NCBI RefSeq assembly: GCF_000613185.1
Contig: NZ_CCBB010000003.1
Location: 2,046,001-2,110,000 of the forward strand
Direction: 5' to 3'
Source: Mycolicibacterium cosmeticum
GTDB taxonomy: Bacteria > Actinomycetota > Actinomycetes > Mycobacteriales > Mycobacteriaceae
DNA length: 64,000 nucleotides
In this document: positions 42,872 to 50,813 of the stretch, piece after piece
How positions within the stretch are numbered: position 1 is the stretch's first letter
Layout: every line of letters begins with the position of its first letter
Notes under the pieces: model-generated
Told to the model about the DNA's origin: nothing
The model's input: the letters and a program-made list of their open reading frames with translations, nothing else
The model's database searches: none
Translations under genes and position numbers: made by a program

Positions 42872-43309
42872 CGGCCGGTCCTTTCATCGCGGGTGTCCGG
42901 ACACGACGGTAGGTCCGCGGGCGGCCGCAGGGAATGCGCACAGTGAGTAAGCAAGGGGCGCCCAATTGCACAGGTTCGTCGCTTCGCGACGATCCGACGG
43001 GCGGCTGGGCAGGACTGGTGGGACCGATCCGCCGCGCGCGCCGGGAAGGGCTATTTGACCTGCATATTTGCGGCGAGTTACGGCCATATTGCGGGGCGCG
43101 GGAGGTAATCACTGCGTGAAAACACTTCGACATTGCTTGCACGTATTGAGTCTGTTTGCCGCCGTCCCGTTCATCGACACTTCATCTGTGGCCATGGTCA
43201 CAGGCACCCCGGCGCCGGGCACCTTGCGAACGCTCCCGCCGCCGGTACGCCAAGACCCGTGGTTGACCAATCCAGCCGATCACCAGACCCTTAGTGCAAG
43301 GAGACCACG
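42872..43309. other. Divergent regulatory region between UPF0303 and APC permease genes
   Basis: 438 bp with no convincing gene. It contains motif copies at 42966-42979 (TTGCACAGGTTCGT, 95 bp from the UPF0303 start) and 43137-43154 (TTGCACGTATTGAGTCTG, 156 bp before the APC start), plus a weaker GCGCACAGTGAG at about 42936-42947. A good Shine-Dalgarno (AAGGAG) precedes the APC start. No terminator or small RNA could be recognised. Confidence 0.55.
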
Positions 43310-44935
43310 ATGTCAGTGACCAACTCCGGAGGGCAACCGCTCTCCGGTGACAATGCCCACCTGAGGGTGCTGGGCTACGAAGAGAAATTCGATCGCAAGA
43401 TCGGCATGTGGTCGAACTTCGCGCTCGGCTTCCTGTACCTGTCACCGTTGGTGGGCGTCTTGTCGATGTTCACCCAGGCCCTCACGACAGCGGGTCCGCC
43501 GTCGATCCTGTGGTTGGTCATCGCCGCCTTCGGGCAGCTGTTGGTGGCCATGGTGTTCGGCGAGATCGTGTCCCAGTTCCCGATCGCGGGCGGCCTCTAC
43601 CAATGGGCGCGGCGGCTGTGGAACGGTCCGTATGCCTGGATCATGTCCTGGATCTACATCGCGGGTGTCGTCGTGGGCTGCACCACCACGGCGATGTTCA
43701 GCGCCGATTTCGTGCTGGCCCTGTTCAATCCGGACTCCAATATCTCGTCGACCCCGCTGCAGAAGCTGATCATCGCGACCATCGTGGTGGTGATCTGCGT
43801 GTTCTTGAACTCGACGGGTTCGAAGACGTTGGCCACCATCGCCAAGGTGGGATTGGCCGCCGAACTGGCGGGCATCATCGTGGTCGGGCTGTACCTGCTG
43901 ATCTTCGCCCGTAAGAACGATTTCTCGGTGCTGTTCAACACCTTCGGTACGGGTGGCGACGGCGATTACATGAGCGCCTTCGTCACCGCGGCGATCATCG
44001 GCCTGGTGCTGTACTACGGCTTCGAGGCCTGCGGCGAGGTGGCCGAGGAGACCCCCAACCCCAGCCGGTCCATTCCACGTTCGATGATGCTGACCGTGGT
44101 ACTCGGCGGCGCCGCGGCGATGTTCGCCTTCATCGGCTACATCCTGGCCGCACCGAACCTGGCAGCCATCGTCGCAGGCGACGTCGCCAACCCGATCACC
44201 GCGATCCTCACCGACAACTTCGGCGAGGTCGGCACCAAGGTCTTCCTGGTGGTCGCGCTGACGTCGTTCCTGGCGTGTGTCATGGGGCAGCAGGCGGCCG
44301 GCGGACGGCTGATCTTCTCGTTCGCCCGTGACGACATGTTCCCCGGCGCGCACATCTTCAAGAAGATCTCCAGCCGCAAGATCCCGCTCAACTCGACCAT
44401 CCTGGTCGCTTCGCTGTGCTTCTGCCTGTTCTTGCTGCTGTACTTCCTGCCGGACGCGCTGTTCCGGGTGGCCGCCTTCCAGATGCTGGCCGGCTACTTC
44501 GCCTTCCAGATGGTCGTGCTGGCATCGATCCGGGCCCGCGCGAAGGGCTGGAAACCCGGCGGTCAATGGACGCTGGGCAAGTGGGGCTGGCCGGTCAGCA
44601 TCGGTGCCCTGACCTACGGTGTGCTGTCGATGATCGTGCTGGCCCGCCCCAACGGCGATCCGAGCCTGCACTTCGCGGACCGCTGGATCGCCCTGATCGG
44701 CTTCCTGGTGGTGGTCGCCGTCGGCGTGATCTACATGGTGGTCGCCAAGCCCTATCGGAAGTCGACCGCGCCCGAGGGCGATGCCATCGAGATCGCCGAC
44801 ATCCTGCGCAAGCACCGCGCCCAGCACGATATGGCCGCCTTCGCCGAAGAGGTACCGCTGGCCGAGCCGACACCGCCGGTGGCGCAGCCCCACCATCGCC
44901 GGGCTGATCGCGAGGAAGTCGGCGCCGCGGACTAG
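43310..44935 (+). CDS. APC family amino acid/amine permease
   Basis: A 541-aa carrier with 12 spans and the APC N-terminal block (LGYEEKFDRKIGMWSNFALGFLYLSPLVGV), a PIAGGLYQWARRLW motif and CGEVAEETPNPSRSIPRSM, typical of GABA-, choline- or ethanolamine-like permeases (APC subgroup with GABA permease-like members). The hydrophilic C-terminal tail is His/Glu-rich. It probably brings the island's substrate, an amino acid or amine, into the cell. A bidirectional terminator hairpin separates it from the LacI gene. Confidence 0.9.
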   Translation: MSVTNSGGQPLSGDNAHLRVLGYEEKFDRKIGMWSNFALGFLYLSPLVGVLSMFTQALTTAGPPSILWLVIAAFGQLLVAMVFGEIVSQFPIAGGLYQWARRLWNGPYAWIMSWIYIAGVVVGCTTTAMFSADFVLALFNPDSNISSTPLQKLIIATIVVVICVFLNSTGSKTLATIAKVGLAAELAGIIVVGLYLLIFARKNDFSVLFNTFGTGGDGDYMSAFVTAAIIGLVLYYGFEACGEVAEETPNPSRSIPRSMMLTVVLGGAAAMFAFIGYILAAPNLAAIVAGDVANPITAILTDNFGEVGTKVFLVVALTSFLACVMGQQAAGGRLIFSFARDDMFPGAHIFKKISSRKIPLNSTILVASLCFCLFLLLYFLPDALFRVAAFQMLAGYFAFQMVVLASIRARAKGWKPGGQWTLGKWGWPVSIGALTYGVLSMIVLARPNGDPSLHFADRWIALIGFLVVVAVGVIYMVVAKPYRKSTAPEGDAIEIADILRKHRAQHDMAAFAEEVPLAEPTPPVAQPHHRRADREEVGAAD

Positions 44936-44948
44936 CGCGCTGCACGAC

Positions 44949-44986
44949 GAGGCCCTGCCGGAGAATGCTCACCCCGGCAGGGCCTC
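44949..44986. terminator. Bidirectional terminator between APC permease and LacI genes
   Basis: Perfect 13-bp inverted repeat (GAGGCCCTGCCGG, 44949-44961, against 44974-44986) with a 12-base loop, between the converging stops at 44935 and 44995. Confidence 0.75.
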
Positions 44987-44994
44987 CGTCGTCG

Positions 44995-46062
44995 TCAGCC
45001 GACCACGGGTCCCGTGGTGTTCCGGACGACCAGCTCGACCGGTTTGACCGACCGCCGGCGCTGGTGGCCGGCGATGACGTCCAGCAGCATCTGGGCCGCC
45101 GTGCGTCCCTTGTCTTCGAGCGGTTGCCGGATGGTCGTGAGTCCCAGCAGATCGGCGATCGGGGCGTCGTCGAACCCGATGACCGAGACCTCCCGCGGCA
45201 CCGCGATGCCCAGTCCGCGAAGCACTTTCAGAACCGCGGCGGCGTGCACATCCGAGGTCGTCACCACGGCCGTCGGCCGGGCGCAGGCGATCAGCTCGGC
45301 CGCGGCGGCCATGCCGCTGGCCATGTCGATATCGGGGGCCTCGATGACCGTCACGGCGGCGGCGTCGACGGCGTGCGCGAGCAACGCATCGCGATAACCG
45401 GTGAAGCGCTCGGCCAGGTACGTCTCGGCCACCATCGGCACCTGCGCCAGCGAGCGGCAGCCGGGGAAGTGCCGGCCACCGATGCGGTCGGTGAGCACCG
45501 CGATGCGCCGATGCCCTTGAGTGAGAACGTGATTCATCTGATCGGTGCCGCCTTGGCGATGGTCGGCCGTGACGTACGGCAGATGCGGCAGGCGCGGGGA
45601 ATCGATGGCCACCGCGGGCAGCCCGCGGGACCGGATCGCCTGGACCACCTCGTGGTCGTTGGGCAGACAATGCATGACGACCCCGTCGACCAGGCCGCGC
45701 AGCACCGCCGGTGTCGCCGGGCGTGCCGTCGGTTCGGGCGCATCCGGACGCGCAACGGGCAGCAACGTCAACGCCACATCGGCGAGCTCGCCCACCTCGA
45801 CAATCCCCTTGAGCAGCAGGGCGGTCGACGGATCCTCGACGGCGTTGGCCAGCGGGCCGGGCACCAGCACGCCGACCGCGCCGATCCGGCCCGAGCGCAG
45901 GAAGCTCCCGGCGATGTTCGGCCCGGTATAGCCGAGTTCGGCGGCCACCGCGAAGATATGGTGACGCTGGGTTTCCGACACCCGCGGAGAACCGCTGTAG
46001 GCGTAGGACACCGACGCCTGGGACACGCCGGCGGCCTTGGCGACGTCCTTCATGGTGACCAT
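44995..46062 (-). CDS. LacI family regulator
   Basis: Repressor-type regulator (355 aa). N-terminal HTH and hinge: TMKDVAKAAGVSQASVSYAYSGSPRVS, then a sugar-binding-like ligand domain (GAVGVLVPGPLANAVEDP ... VIGFDDAPIADLLGLTTIRQP). A TGATACGATTCA-type operator pair, of the central-CG kind LacI proteins bind, lies at 47040-47100 in front of the neighbouring SDR and LLM genes, which are its likely targets. It sits downstream of the SDR gene behind a terminator hairpin, so it is transcribed on its own. Confidence 0.92.
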   Translation of the reverse strand: MVTMKDVAKAAGVSQASVSYAYSGSPRVSETQRHHIFAVAAELGYTGPNIAGSFLRSGRIGAVGVLVPGPLANAVEDPSTALLLKGIVEVGELADVALTLLPVARPDAPEPTARPATPAVLRGLVDGVVMHCLPNDHEVVQAIRSRGLPAVAIDSPRLPHLPYVTADHRQGGTDQMNHVLTQGHRRIAVLTDRIGGRHFPGCRSLAQVPMVAETYLAERFTGYRDALLAHAVDAAAVTVIEAPDIDMASGMAAAAELIACARPTAVVTTSDVHAAAVLKVLRGLGIAVPREVSVIGFDDAPIADLLGLTTIRQPLEDKGRTAAQMLLDVIAGHQRRRSVKPVELVVRNTTGPVVG

Positions 46063-46106
46063 CGGGTTGCTTTCTGGTGCGGGGCCGGCGTTACGGGCGG
46101 ATATGA

Positions 46107-46136
46107 GAGTAGCCCTCCCGGCCGGAAGGGCTACTC
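46107..46136 (-). terminator. Terminator hairpin after the SDR gene
   Basis: GAGTAGCCCT (46107-46116) pairs perfectly with AGGGCTACTC (46127-46136), loop of 10. It lies 20 bp after the SDR stop and before the LacI start on the same strand. Confidence 0.65.
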
Positions 46137-46155
46137 AGGTGAGCGCGTCGCGCGA

Positions 46156-46989
46156 TCAGGACTTGACGATGAAACCGGCGTCGATGACCAGGGGAGTGGC
46201 GGTGATGTAGCGGCCCGGTTCGGTGACCAGGTAGAGGATGGCGTTGCTGACGTCCTGTGGCTGCATCCACGGCACCGGCAGGATATGGGTGCCGGCGAAG
46301 GTGTCGATCACGTCCTCGCGGGTGGGCTTGTCCAGGTCGGGACGGAACAGCCCGTACACGAAGTCGTTGTTGATCATGTCGGTGTCCACGCAGGTTGGGT
46401 TCACCGAGTTGACCCGGATGTTGTACTGACCGAGTTCGCGCGCCAGCGAGGTCATCAAACCCGTGACACCGTGCTTGGCGGCCGCGTACGACGAGATGTT
46501 CTCGGCTCCCTTGAGTGCCTCGGTCGACCCGATGAATACGATTGAGCCACCCTGGTTCTGGGCGATCATGGTGGGAATTGCGGCCTTGACGGTGTGGAAC
46601 ACGCCGTTGAGGTTGATGTCCACCATCTCGCGCCAGTCCTCGGGATCGATCTCCCAGGTCTTGGCGCCCGAACAGATGCCGGCGTTGGGTACCACGATGT
46701 CCACCCGGCCGAATTGCTCGATGCCACGGTCGAATACATCCTTCACCTGTGCGTAGTCCCGGGTGTCGGCGATGTCGACGAAGATCTGGCCGCCGAGTTC
46801 CTCGACCTGGCGCACAGTTTCCTGGAGGTCGGATTCCGTGGTGCCCGGGTAGGCGGTGGTGCTGGGTTTGCCGCACAGGTCGAGACCGATGATGGCGGCG
46901 CCCTCCCTGGCCAGGGTGAGCGCGTGCGATCGTCCCTGACCGCGGGCGAGCCCGGTGATGAAGGCGACCTTGCCGTCGAGTTGTCCCAT
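46156..46989 (-). CDS. Mycofactocin-coupled SDR family oxidoreductase
   Basis: Short-chain dehydrogenase (277 aa), close relative of the gene at 28823, with GLARGQGRSHALTLAREGAAIIGLD and the mycofactocin-type insertion (CGKPSTTAYPGTTESDLQ...). Catalytic SSxxA-type segment with SYAAAKHG (Tyr and Lys) is present. It would oxidise a secondary alcohol with bound NAD. Divergent from an LLM flavoenzyme, sharing a control region with two identical operator halves, probably repressed by the adjacent LacI protein. Confidence 0.92.
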   Translation of the reverse strand: MGQLDGKVAFITGLARGQGRSHALTLAREGAAIIGLDLCGKPSTTAYPGTTESDLQETVRQVEELGGQIFVDIADTRDYAQVKDVFDRGIEQFGRVDIVVPNAGICSGAKTWEIDPEDWREMVDINLNGVFHTVKAAIPTMIAQNQGGSIVFIGSTEALKGAENISSYAAAKHGVTGLMTSLARELGQYNIRVNSVNPTCVDTDMINNDFVYGLFRPDLDKPTREDVIDTFAGTHILPVPWMQPQDVSNAILYLVTEPGRYITATPLVIDAGFIVKS

Positions 46990-47039
46990 GAATGACTCCG
47001 ATGATCTGGGTGTCTTTGTCGAGCCTCGTTCGAGGCGTG

Positions 47040-47100
47040 GTGAATCGTATCACCACACGCGGCCTCATCAGGCTGCATCAGCTGGACTGATACGATTCAC
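47040..47100. promoter_or_regulatory. Paired LacI-type operators in the SDR/LLM divergent promoter
   Basis: A perfect 13-bp inverted repeat, GTGAATCGTATCA (47040-47052) and TGATACGATTCAC (47088-47100). Each copy is itself a near-palindrome with central CG (TGAnnCGnnTCA), as in LacI-family operators. The centres are 48 bp apart, so each flanks one promoter of the divergent pair, and looping is possible. Confidence 0.75.
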
Positions 47101-47135
47101 TCGTACCGTGGCAGCCGCACTTGAGGAGGGCATCG

Positions 47136-48026
47136 ATGGGCTCCGACGCCGCAAACATCCGGTTGGGAATCGTCTACCGGCCGCAGATCGCTCCGGAGCA
47201 TCTGGCGGCCGCGGCTCGTGCGGCAGACCGGGCCGGCGTCGACGAAATGTGGCTGTGGGAGGACTGTTTCCTGGCGGGAGGCATCTCCGCTGCGGCGATT
47301 GCGTTGTCGCACAGCGAGAATTTGACCGTCGGAGTCGGTGTGTTGCCGGTCCCGATGCGCAATGTGGCGGCGACCGCCATGGAGGTCGCGACGCTGGCGC
47401 GGGCATTCCCCGGCCGCGTCCGGATCGGCCTGGGGCACGGTGTGCAGGAGTGGATGGGCCAGATCGGGGCGCGCGTGGATTCGCCGATGACGCTGCTGCG
47501 CGAATATCTGACGTGCCTGACCGCGCTCCTGCGGGGCGAACGGGTGACCTTTCACGGACGCTACGTCAACCTCGACGAGGTCGCGCTGGACTGGCCACCG
47601 CCCCCGGGTACCGAGGTGCTGGCCGCGGCGATGGGCCCGAAGACGCTGCGGTTGAGCGGCGAGCTGGCGGCAGGCACGGTGCTGTCCGGCGGCACCACAC
47701 CCGACGGCGTGCGCGCCGCGACGGCCCACATCCGGGCCGGCGGTGAGCGGCGCACCGAGCCGGCCGCGCATTCGGTGGTCACCTACGTGCTGTGCGCCAC
47801 CGGGCCGACCGCACAGGCGGACCTGGACGCCGAGATACGGCTCTGGGAGCTCGACCCGAACCAGGATGTCGGCCTGGCCGGCGATGCCGACGAGGTGGCG
47901 GCGGGCATCGGCCGGTGGGTCGCCGCCGGGGTGGACACGGTGGTGCTGCAACCGGGCGCCGAGGTGGACGTGCAGGAGTTCGCCGGGTTTGTCGGGCGCG
48001 ATGTGCGGGCGGCGCTGGCGCGCTGA
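47136..48026 (+). CDS. LLM class F420/flavin-dependent oxidoreductase
   Basis: Luciferase-like (alpha/beta)8-barrel enzyme (296 aa) with IRLGIVYRPQIAPEHLAAAARAADRAGVDEMWLWED at the start and FPGRVRIGLGHGVQEWM. This subgroup in mycobacteria commonly uses F420, but the cofactor cannot be fixed from sequence. ATG 47136 is chosen because GAGGAGG lies close ahead. Divergent from the mycofactocin-type SDR and sharing its operator pair, so the two may act in one pathway. Confidence 0.87.
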   Translation: MGSDAANIRLGIVYRPQIAPEHLAAAARAADRAGVDEMWLWEDCFLAGGISAAAIALSHSENLTVGVGVLPVPMRNVAATAMEVATLARAFPGRVRIGLGHGVQEWMGQIGARVDSPMTLLREYLTCLTALLRGERVTFHGRYVNLDEVALDWPPPPGTEVLAAAMGPKTLRLSGELAAGTVLSGGTTPDGVRAATAHIRAGGERRTEPAAHSVVTYVLCATGPTAQADLDAEIRLWELDPNQDVGLAGDADEVAAGIGRWVAAGVDTVVLQPGAEVDVQEFAGFVGRDVRAALAR

Positions 48027-48028
48027 CG

Positions 48029-48586
48029 CTACGGGGACCGGCCGATGTCGACGATCCGGTCGATGACGGCGAGCAGTTCGTCATCGCCGGTGGAGGGCAC
48101 CGGCTTGCCTGCGACGGCTCGGGACAATGCGCTGTAATACCGGCCGTCGCCGATGAGCTTGATGGCCCGCGCCAGGGCCAGGTCGCCCAACGCGCCGTGC
48201 AGGACGGCCAGCCAGTTACCGGACGCCTCCTCGATGGCCGCACGGGCGCGCGCGTTGCCGGCCTGCTGCAACCGTGACACCGCGACCAGTACCCGGTCCA
48301 GTGGCGTGCCCTCGTAGCGCGAGGTGCGGACGTAGTACCGCGCGGGGCCCTCGTCGGCGCTGCGCATCCGTTCGACGTCCACGGCGGCGAGGGCGAGCAG
48401 CCGCTCGCACAACGCGTTGCTGAGCTCCTCTTTCGCGGGGAAGTGGTACAAAAGGCCGCCTTTGGACACACCGGCTTTGGCTGCGACAGCATCGAGGGTG
48501 GCGTAACGCTCGCCCTCGACGGCGAGCAATTCCTCATACGCGTCGAGGATGCGGTCGCGTGCCGAGCTCATCGGCAGAGCGTACAT
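48029..48586 (-). CDS. TetR family regulator
   Basis: Repressor of 185 aa with an N-terminal HTH (RILDAYEELLAVEGERYATLDAVAAKAGVSKGGLLYHFPAKEELSN) and a C-terminal ligand domain. Starts at 48586 (ATG) or 48571. It is divergent from an MFS gene over a 43-bp gap that holds a 30-bp palindrome, so it most likely represses both genes and is released by an efflux substrate. Convergent, by 2 bp, with the LLM gene. Confidence 0.92.
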   Translation of the reverse strand: MYALPMSSARDRILDAYEELLAVEGERYATLDAVAAKAGVSKGGLLYHFPAKEELSNALCERLLALAAVDVERMRSADEGPARYYVRTSRYEGTPLDRVLVAVSRLQQAGNARARAAIEEASGNWLAVLHGALGDLALARAIKLIGDGRYYSALSRAVAGKPVPSTGDDELLAVIDRIVDIGRSP

Positions 48587-48595
48587 TCTCGCTTT

Positions 48596-48625
48596 CGAAC
48601 TGTACCGTCTGGACGGTACAGTTCG
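48596..48625. promoter_or_regulatory. TetR operator overlapping divergent promoters
   Basis: Perfect palindrome of two 14-bp arms (CGAACTGTACCGTC and its complement) around a 2-bp centre. A TACAGT hexamer (48617-48622) within the right arm sits 7 bp before the MFS GTG at 48630, the usual -10 spacing of a leaderless mycobacterial promoter. The symmetric copy would serve the TetR gene with a very short leader. Confidence 0.85.
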
Positions 48626-48629
48626 ACGG

Positions 48630-49889
48630 GTGAAGGTCTATGCAGGGCTGCTCCGCGTCCCGGGTGTGCTGACGCTGGTGGCGTCGCAGACCTTCGCGCG
48701 GCTGCCGCTGGGCATGCTGTCCCTGGCCGTCCTGCTGCATGTGCAGGAGAAGACCGGCTCGTACGCCCTCGCCGGTGCCGTGGTGGCGTGCGTCAGCATC
48801 GGTGAGGCACTCGCGATGCCACTGACCGCGCGGATAGCCGGCAAGGTCGGCCGCGCAACGACGTTGATGGCGGCCGCCGCGGTGAACGGCGGTGCGCTGG
48901 TGGCCCTTGCGGTCGCGGGTTCGGCACCGGTGATGCTGCTGCTGTCGGGTCTGGCGATCGGCGCCTCGGTGCCCCCGCTGGCGCCGGTGGTCCGCGCGCT
49001 GTACCCCTACATCGTGTCCGGCCCGGGCCTGCGGGCGTTGTTCGCGCTCGACACCACGGCGCAGGAGGTGTGCTGGGTGGTCGGACCGCTGGCCGCCACC
49101 GTGCTGGCCTCGGCTCTGTCGACCGCCCTGCCCTTGGTGGTCGCCGGGGCTGTCACGGTGGTGGGCACCGCGTGGTTCCTGTACAGCGCCCGCCATGTGC
49201 GGCCGGCGCCGCGGCACAGCGGTGCGGCCTTCGGCCGGGTGCTGGGCAATGGCGCCGTCGCGCTGGCCATCGCGGCCAGCCTGCCGCTGATCGCGTCCTT
49301 CACCGCGCTGGAGGTCGGCGTGGTTGCGCGTTACGGCACGAGCAGCGCCATGACCGGTGCCGCGATCGCCGTGGCCAGCCTCGGCTCGCTGGTCGGCGGA
49401 ATCATGTTCGGGCACCGCCGATTCGGGGTGCGTGGCCTGGTCGCCGCGTTGGCGACCGTCGCCGTCGGGACCGCGCTGTTCGGCGTGGTCGGGCAGCACG
49501 GGCTGCAGCTGGCGGTGCTGTTCGCCTCCGGCCTGGGTTTCGCGCCGGCCCTGGCCACCCTGTATCTGATGGTGTCGCGCGCCGTCGACGAGCACGCCTC
49601 TGCCGAGGCGTTCGGCTGGCTCAACAGCGGGAACCTCGCCGGCGGAGCGATCGGCACGGCAACCGGGGGCGTGGTGACCGACACCCACGGCTTCACCGGC
49701 GCCGTCGTCGTGTCCGTGGTCCTGGCGGCCGTCGCCGCGCTCAGCCCGCTGGTCGCCAGGGCCGCGGGCCCGGTGCGGGGCTTGGGCGATGCGCCGGCCG
49801 ACCTGGTGGGTGCTTGCCACGGCGGCGCCGAGGCTACAGGATCAGCCGATGAGCACCGCACCGGTAGCGGCCGCCGCTGGACTTCGTGA
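48630..49889 (+). CDS. MFS transporter (efflux type)
   Basis: Major facilitator protein (419 aa) with about 12 spans. The GTG at 48630 is chosen since it follows the operator and -10 box directly; longer frames would start inside the TetR gene. The C-terminal tail (about 25 residues) is hydrophilic. TetR-controlled MFS genes are usually drug or metabolite exporters. It is followed after 24 bp by an alpha/beta hydrolase gene, probably in the same transcript. Confidence 0.9.
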   Translation: MKVYAGLLRVPGVLTLVASQTFARLPLGMLSLAVLLHVQEKTGSYALAGAVVACVSIGEALAMPLTARIAGKVGRATTLMAAAAVNGGALVALAVAGSAPVMLLLSGLAIGASVPPLAPVVRALYPYIVSGPGLRALFALDTTAQEVCWVVGPLAATVLASALSTALPLVVAGAVTVVGTAWFLYSARHVRPAPRHSGAAFGRVLGNGAVALAIAASLPLIASFTALEVGVVARYGTSSAMTGAAIAVASLGSLVGGIMFGHRRFGVRGLVAALATVAVGTALFGVVGQHGLQLAVLFASGLGFAPALATLYLMVSRAVDEHASAEAFGWLNSGNLAGGAIGTATGGVVTDTHGFTGAVVVSVVLAAVAALSPLVARAAGPVRGLGDAPADLVGACHGGAEATGSADEHRTGSGRRWTS

Positions 49890-49913
49890 GCCCGTCGCCG
49901 CGGGGGATGGCAC

Positions 49914-50810
49914 GTGAGCACCGGACTCGACGCGGCGGTCGTCGGCTCGGGGATCGAACCGCCCGTCGAGCCGAAGGTCCGTCGCGCCTTCGGACTGCTG
50001 GAGCGGATCGCGCCGGCCTGGGGCGCCCGGTGGGCTATCGAGCTGTGGTGCACGCCACCCACGATGGAGTTGAGCCAGCGCATGCCGCCGGGTGTGCCGC
50101 AAAGCCGGCCGCTGGAGGCCCGATGGGACGGACATCGCGTCCGCGGTGAGATCTGGGGCGACGGCCCGCCGGTGTACCTGGTGCACGGCTGGGGTGGCTG
50201 CCGCGCGCACATGGGTGTCTTCGTCAAACCGCTCGTCGCGGCCGGATACCGCGTCATCGCCTTCGACCTGCCCAGCCACAACGAATCCGAACCGGGCGCG
50301 CTGGCTCCCGGGCGCACCACCATCCTGGAGTGTGCCGAGGCCGTCGGCGCGGTCGTGCGCACGTACGGCGCCGCCCACGGCATCATCGGGCACTCGTTGG
50401 GCGCCAAGGCCGCAGCGCTGGCGGTGGCCCGCGGGACCCGCGCCGAACGCCTGGTGTTCCTCGCCCCGATGGGCGATTTCTCGCTGTATCTCGACCTTTT
50501 CGCCGATCGCCACGGTTTCGGCCCGCGGATCCGGAGTCGCCTGCACCGCCGCCTCGACGAGCGCCTCGGCATGCCGCTGTTCGACACCGACATCTCGGCC
50601 ATGGCGGCCCGGCCCGACAATCCGCCGCTACTGCTCCTGCACGATCCCGACGACCGCGACAGTCCCTACCAGACCAGCAGTGCCATCGCGGCGGCCTGGC
50701 CGGACGCGCGGCTGGTCACCACGACGGGCCTGGGCCGGCTGGCCCACTACCGCATCCTGCGGCACCGCCCGGCGCTGAACGCCGCCGTCGAGTTCGTCAC
50801 CGAGGCGTGA
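49914..50810 (+). CDS. Alpha/beta hydrolase
   Basis: Cytosolic hydrolase (298 aa): oxyanion-hole motif VYLVHGWGGCRAHM, nucleophile GHSLGAKAA (Ser), acid LLHDPDDRDS, and a C-terminal His in GLGRLAHYR. GTG start at 49914. It shares a probable transcript with the TetR-controlled MFS exporter, so it may detoxify an ester or lactone; this is inference. Convergent with the isocitrate lyase gene. Confidence 0.88.
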   Translation: MSTGLDAAVVGSGIEPPVEPKVRRAFGLLERIAPAWGARWAIELWCTPPTMELSQRMPPGVPQSRPLEARWDGHRVRGEIWGDGPPVYLVHGWGGCRAHMGVFVKPLVAAGYRVIAFDLPSHNESEPGALAPGRTTILECAEAVGAVVRTYGAAHGIIGHSLGAKAAALAVARGTRAERLVFLAPMGDFSLYLDLFADRHGFGPRIRSRLHRRLDERLGMPLFDTDISAMAARPDNPPLLLLHDPDDRDSPYQTSSAIAAAWPDARLVTTTGLGRLAHYRILRHRPALNAAVEFVTEA

Positions 50811-50813
50811 GGC

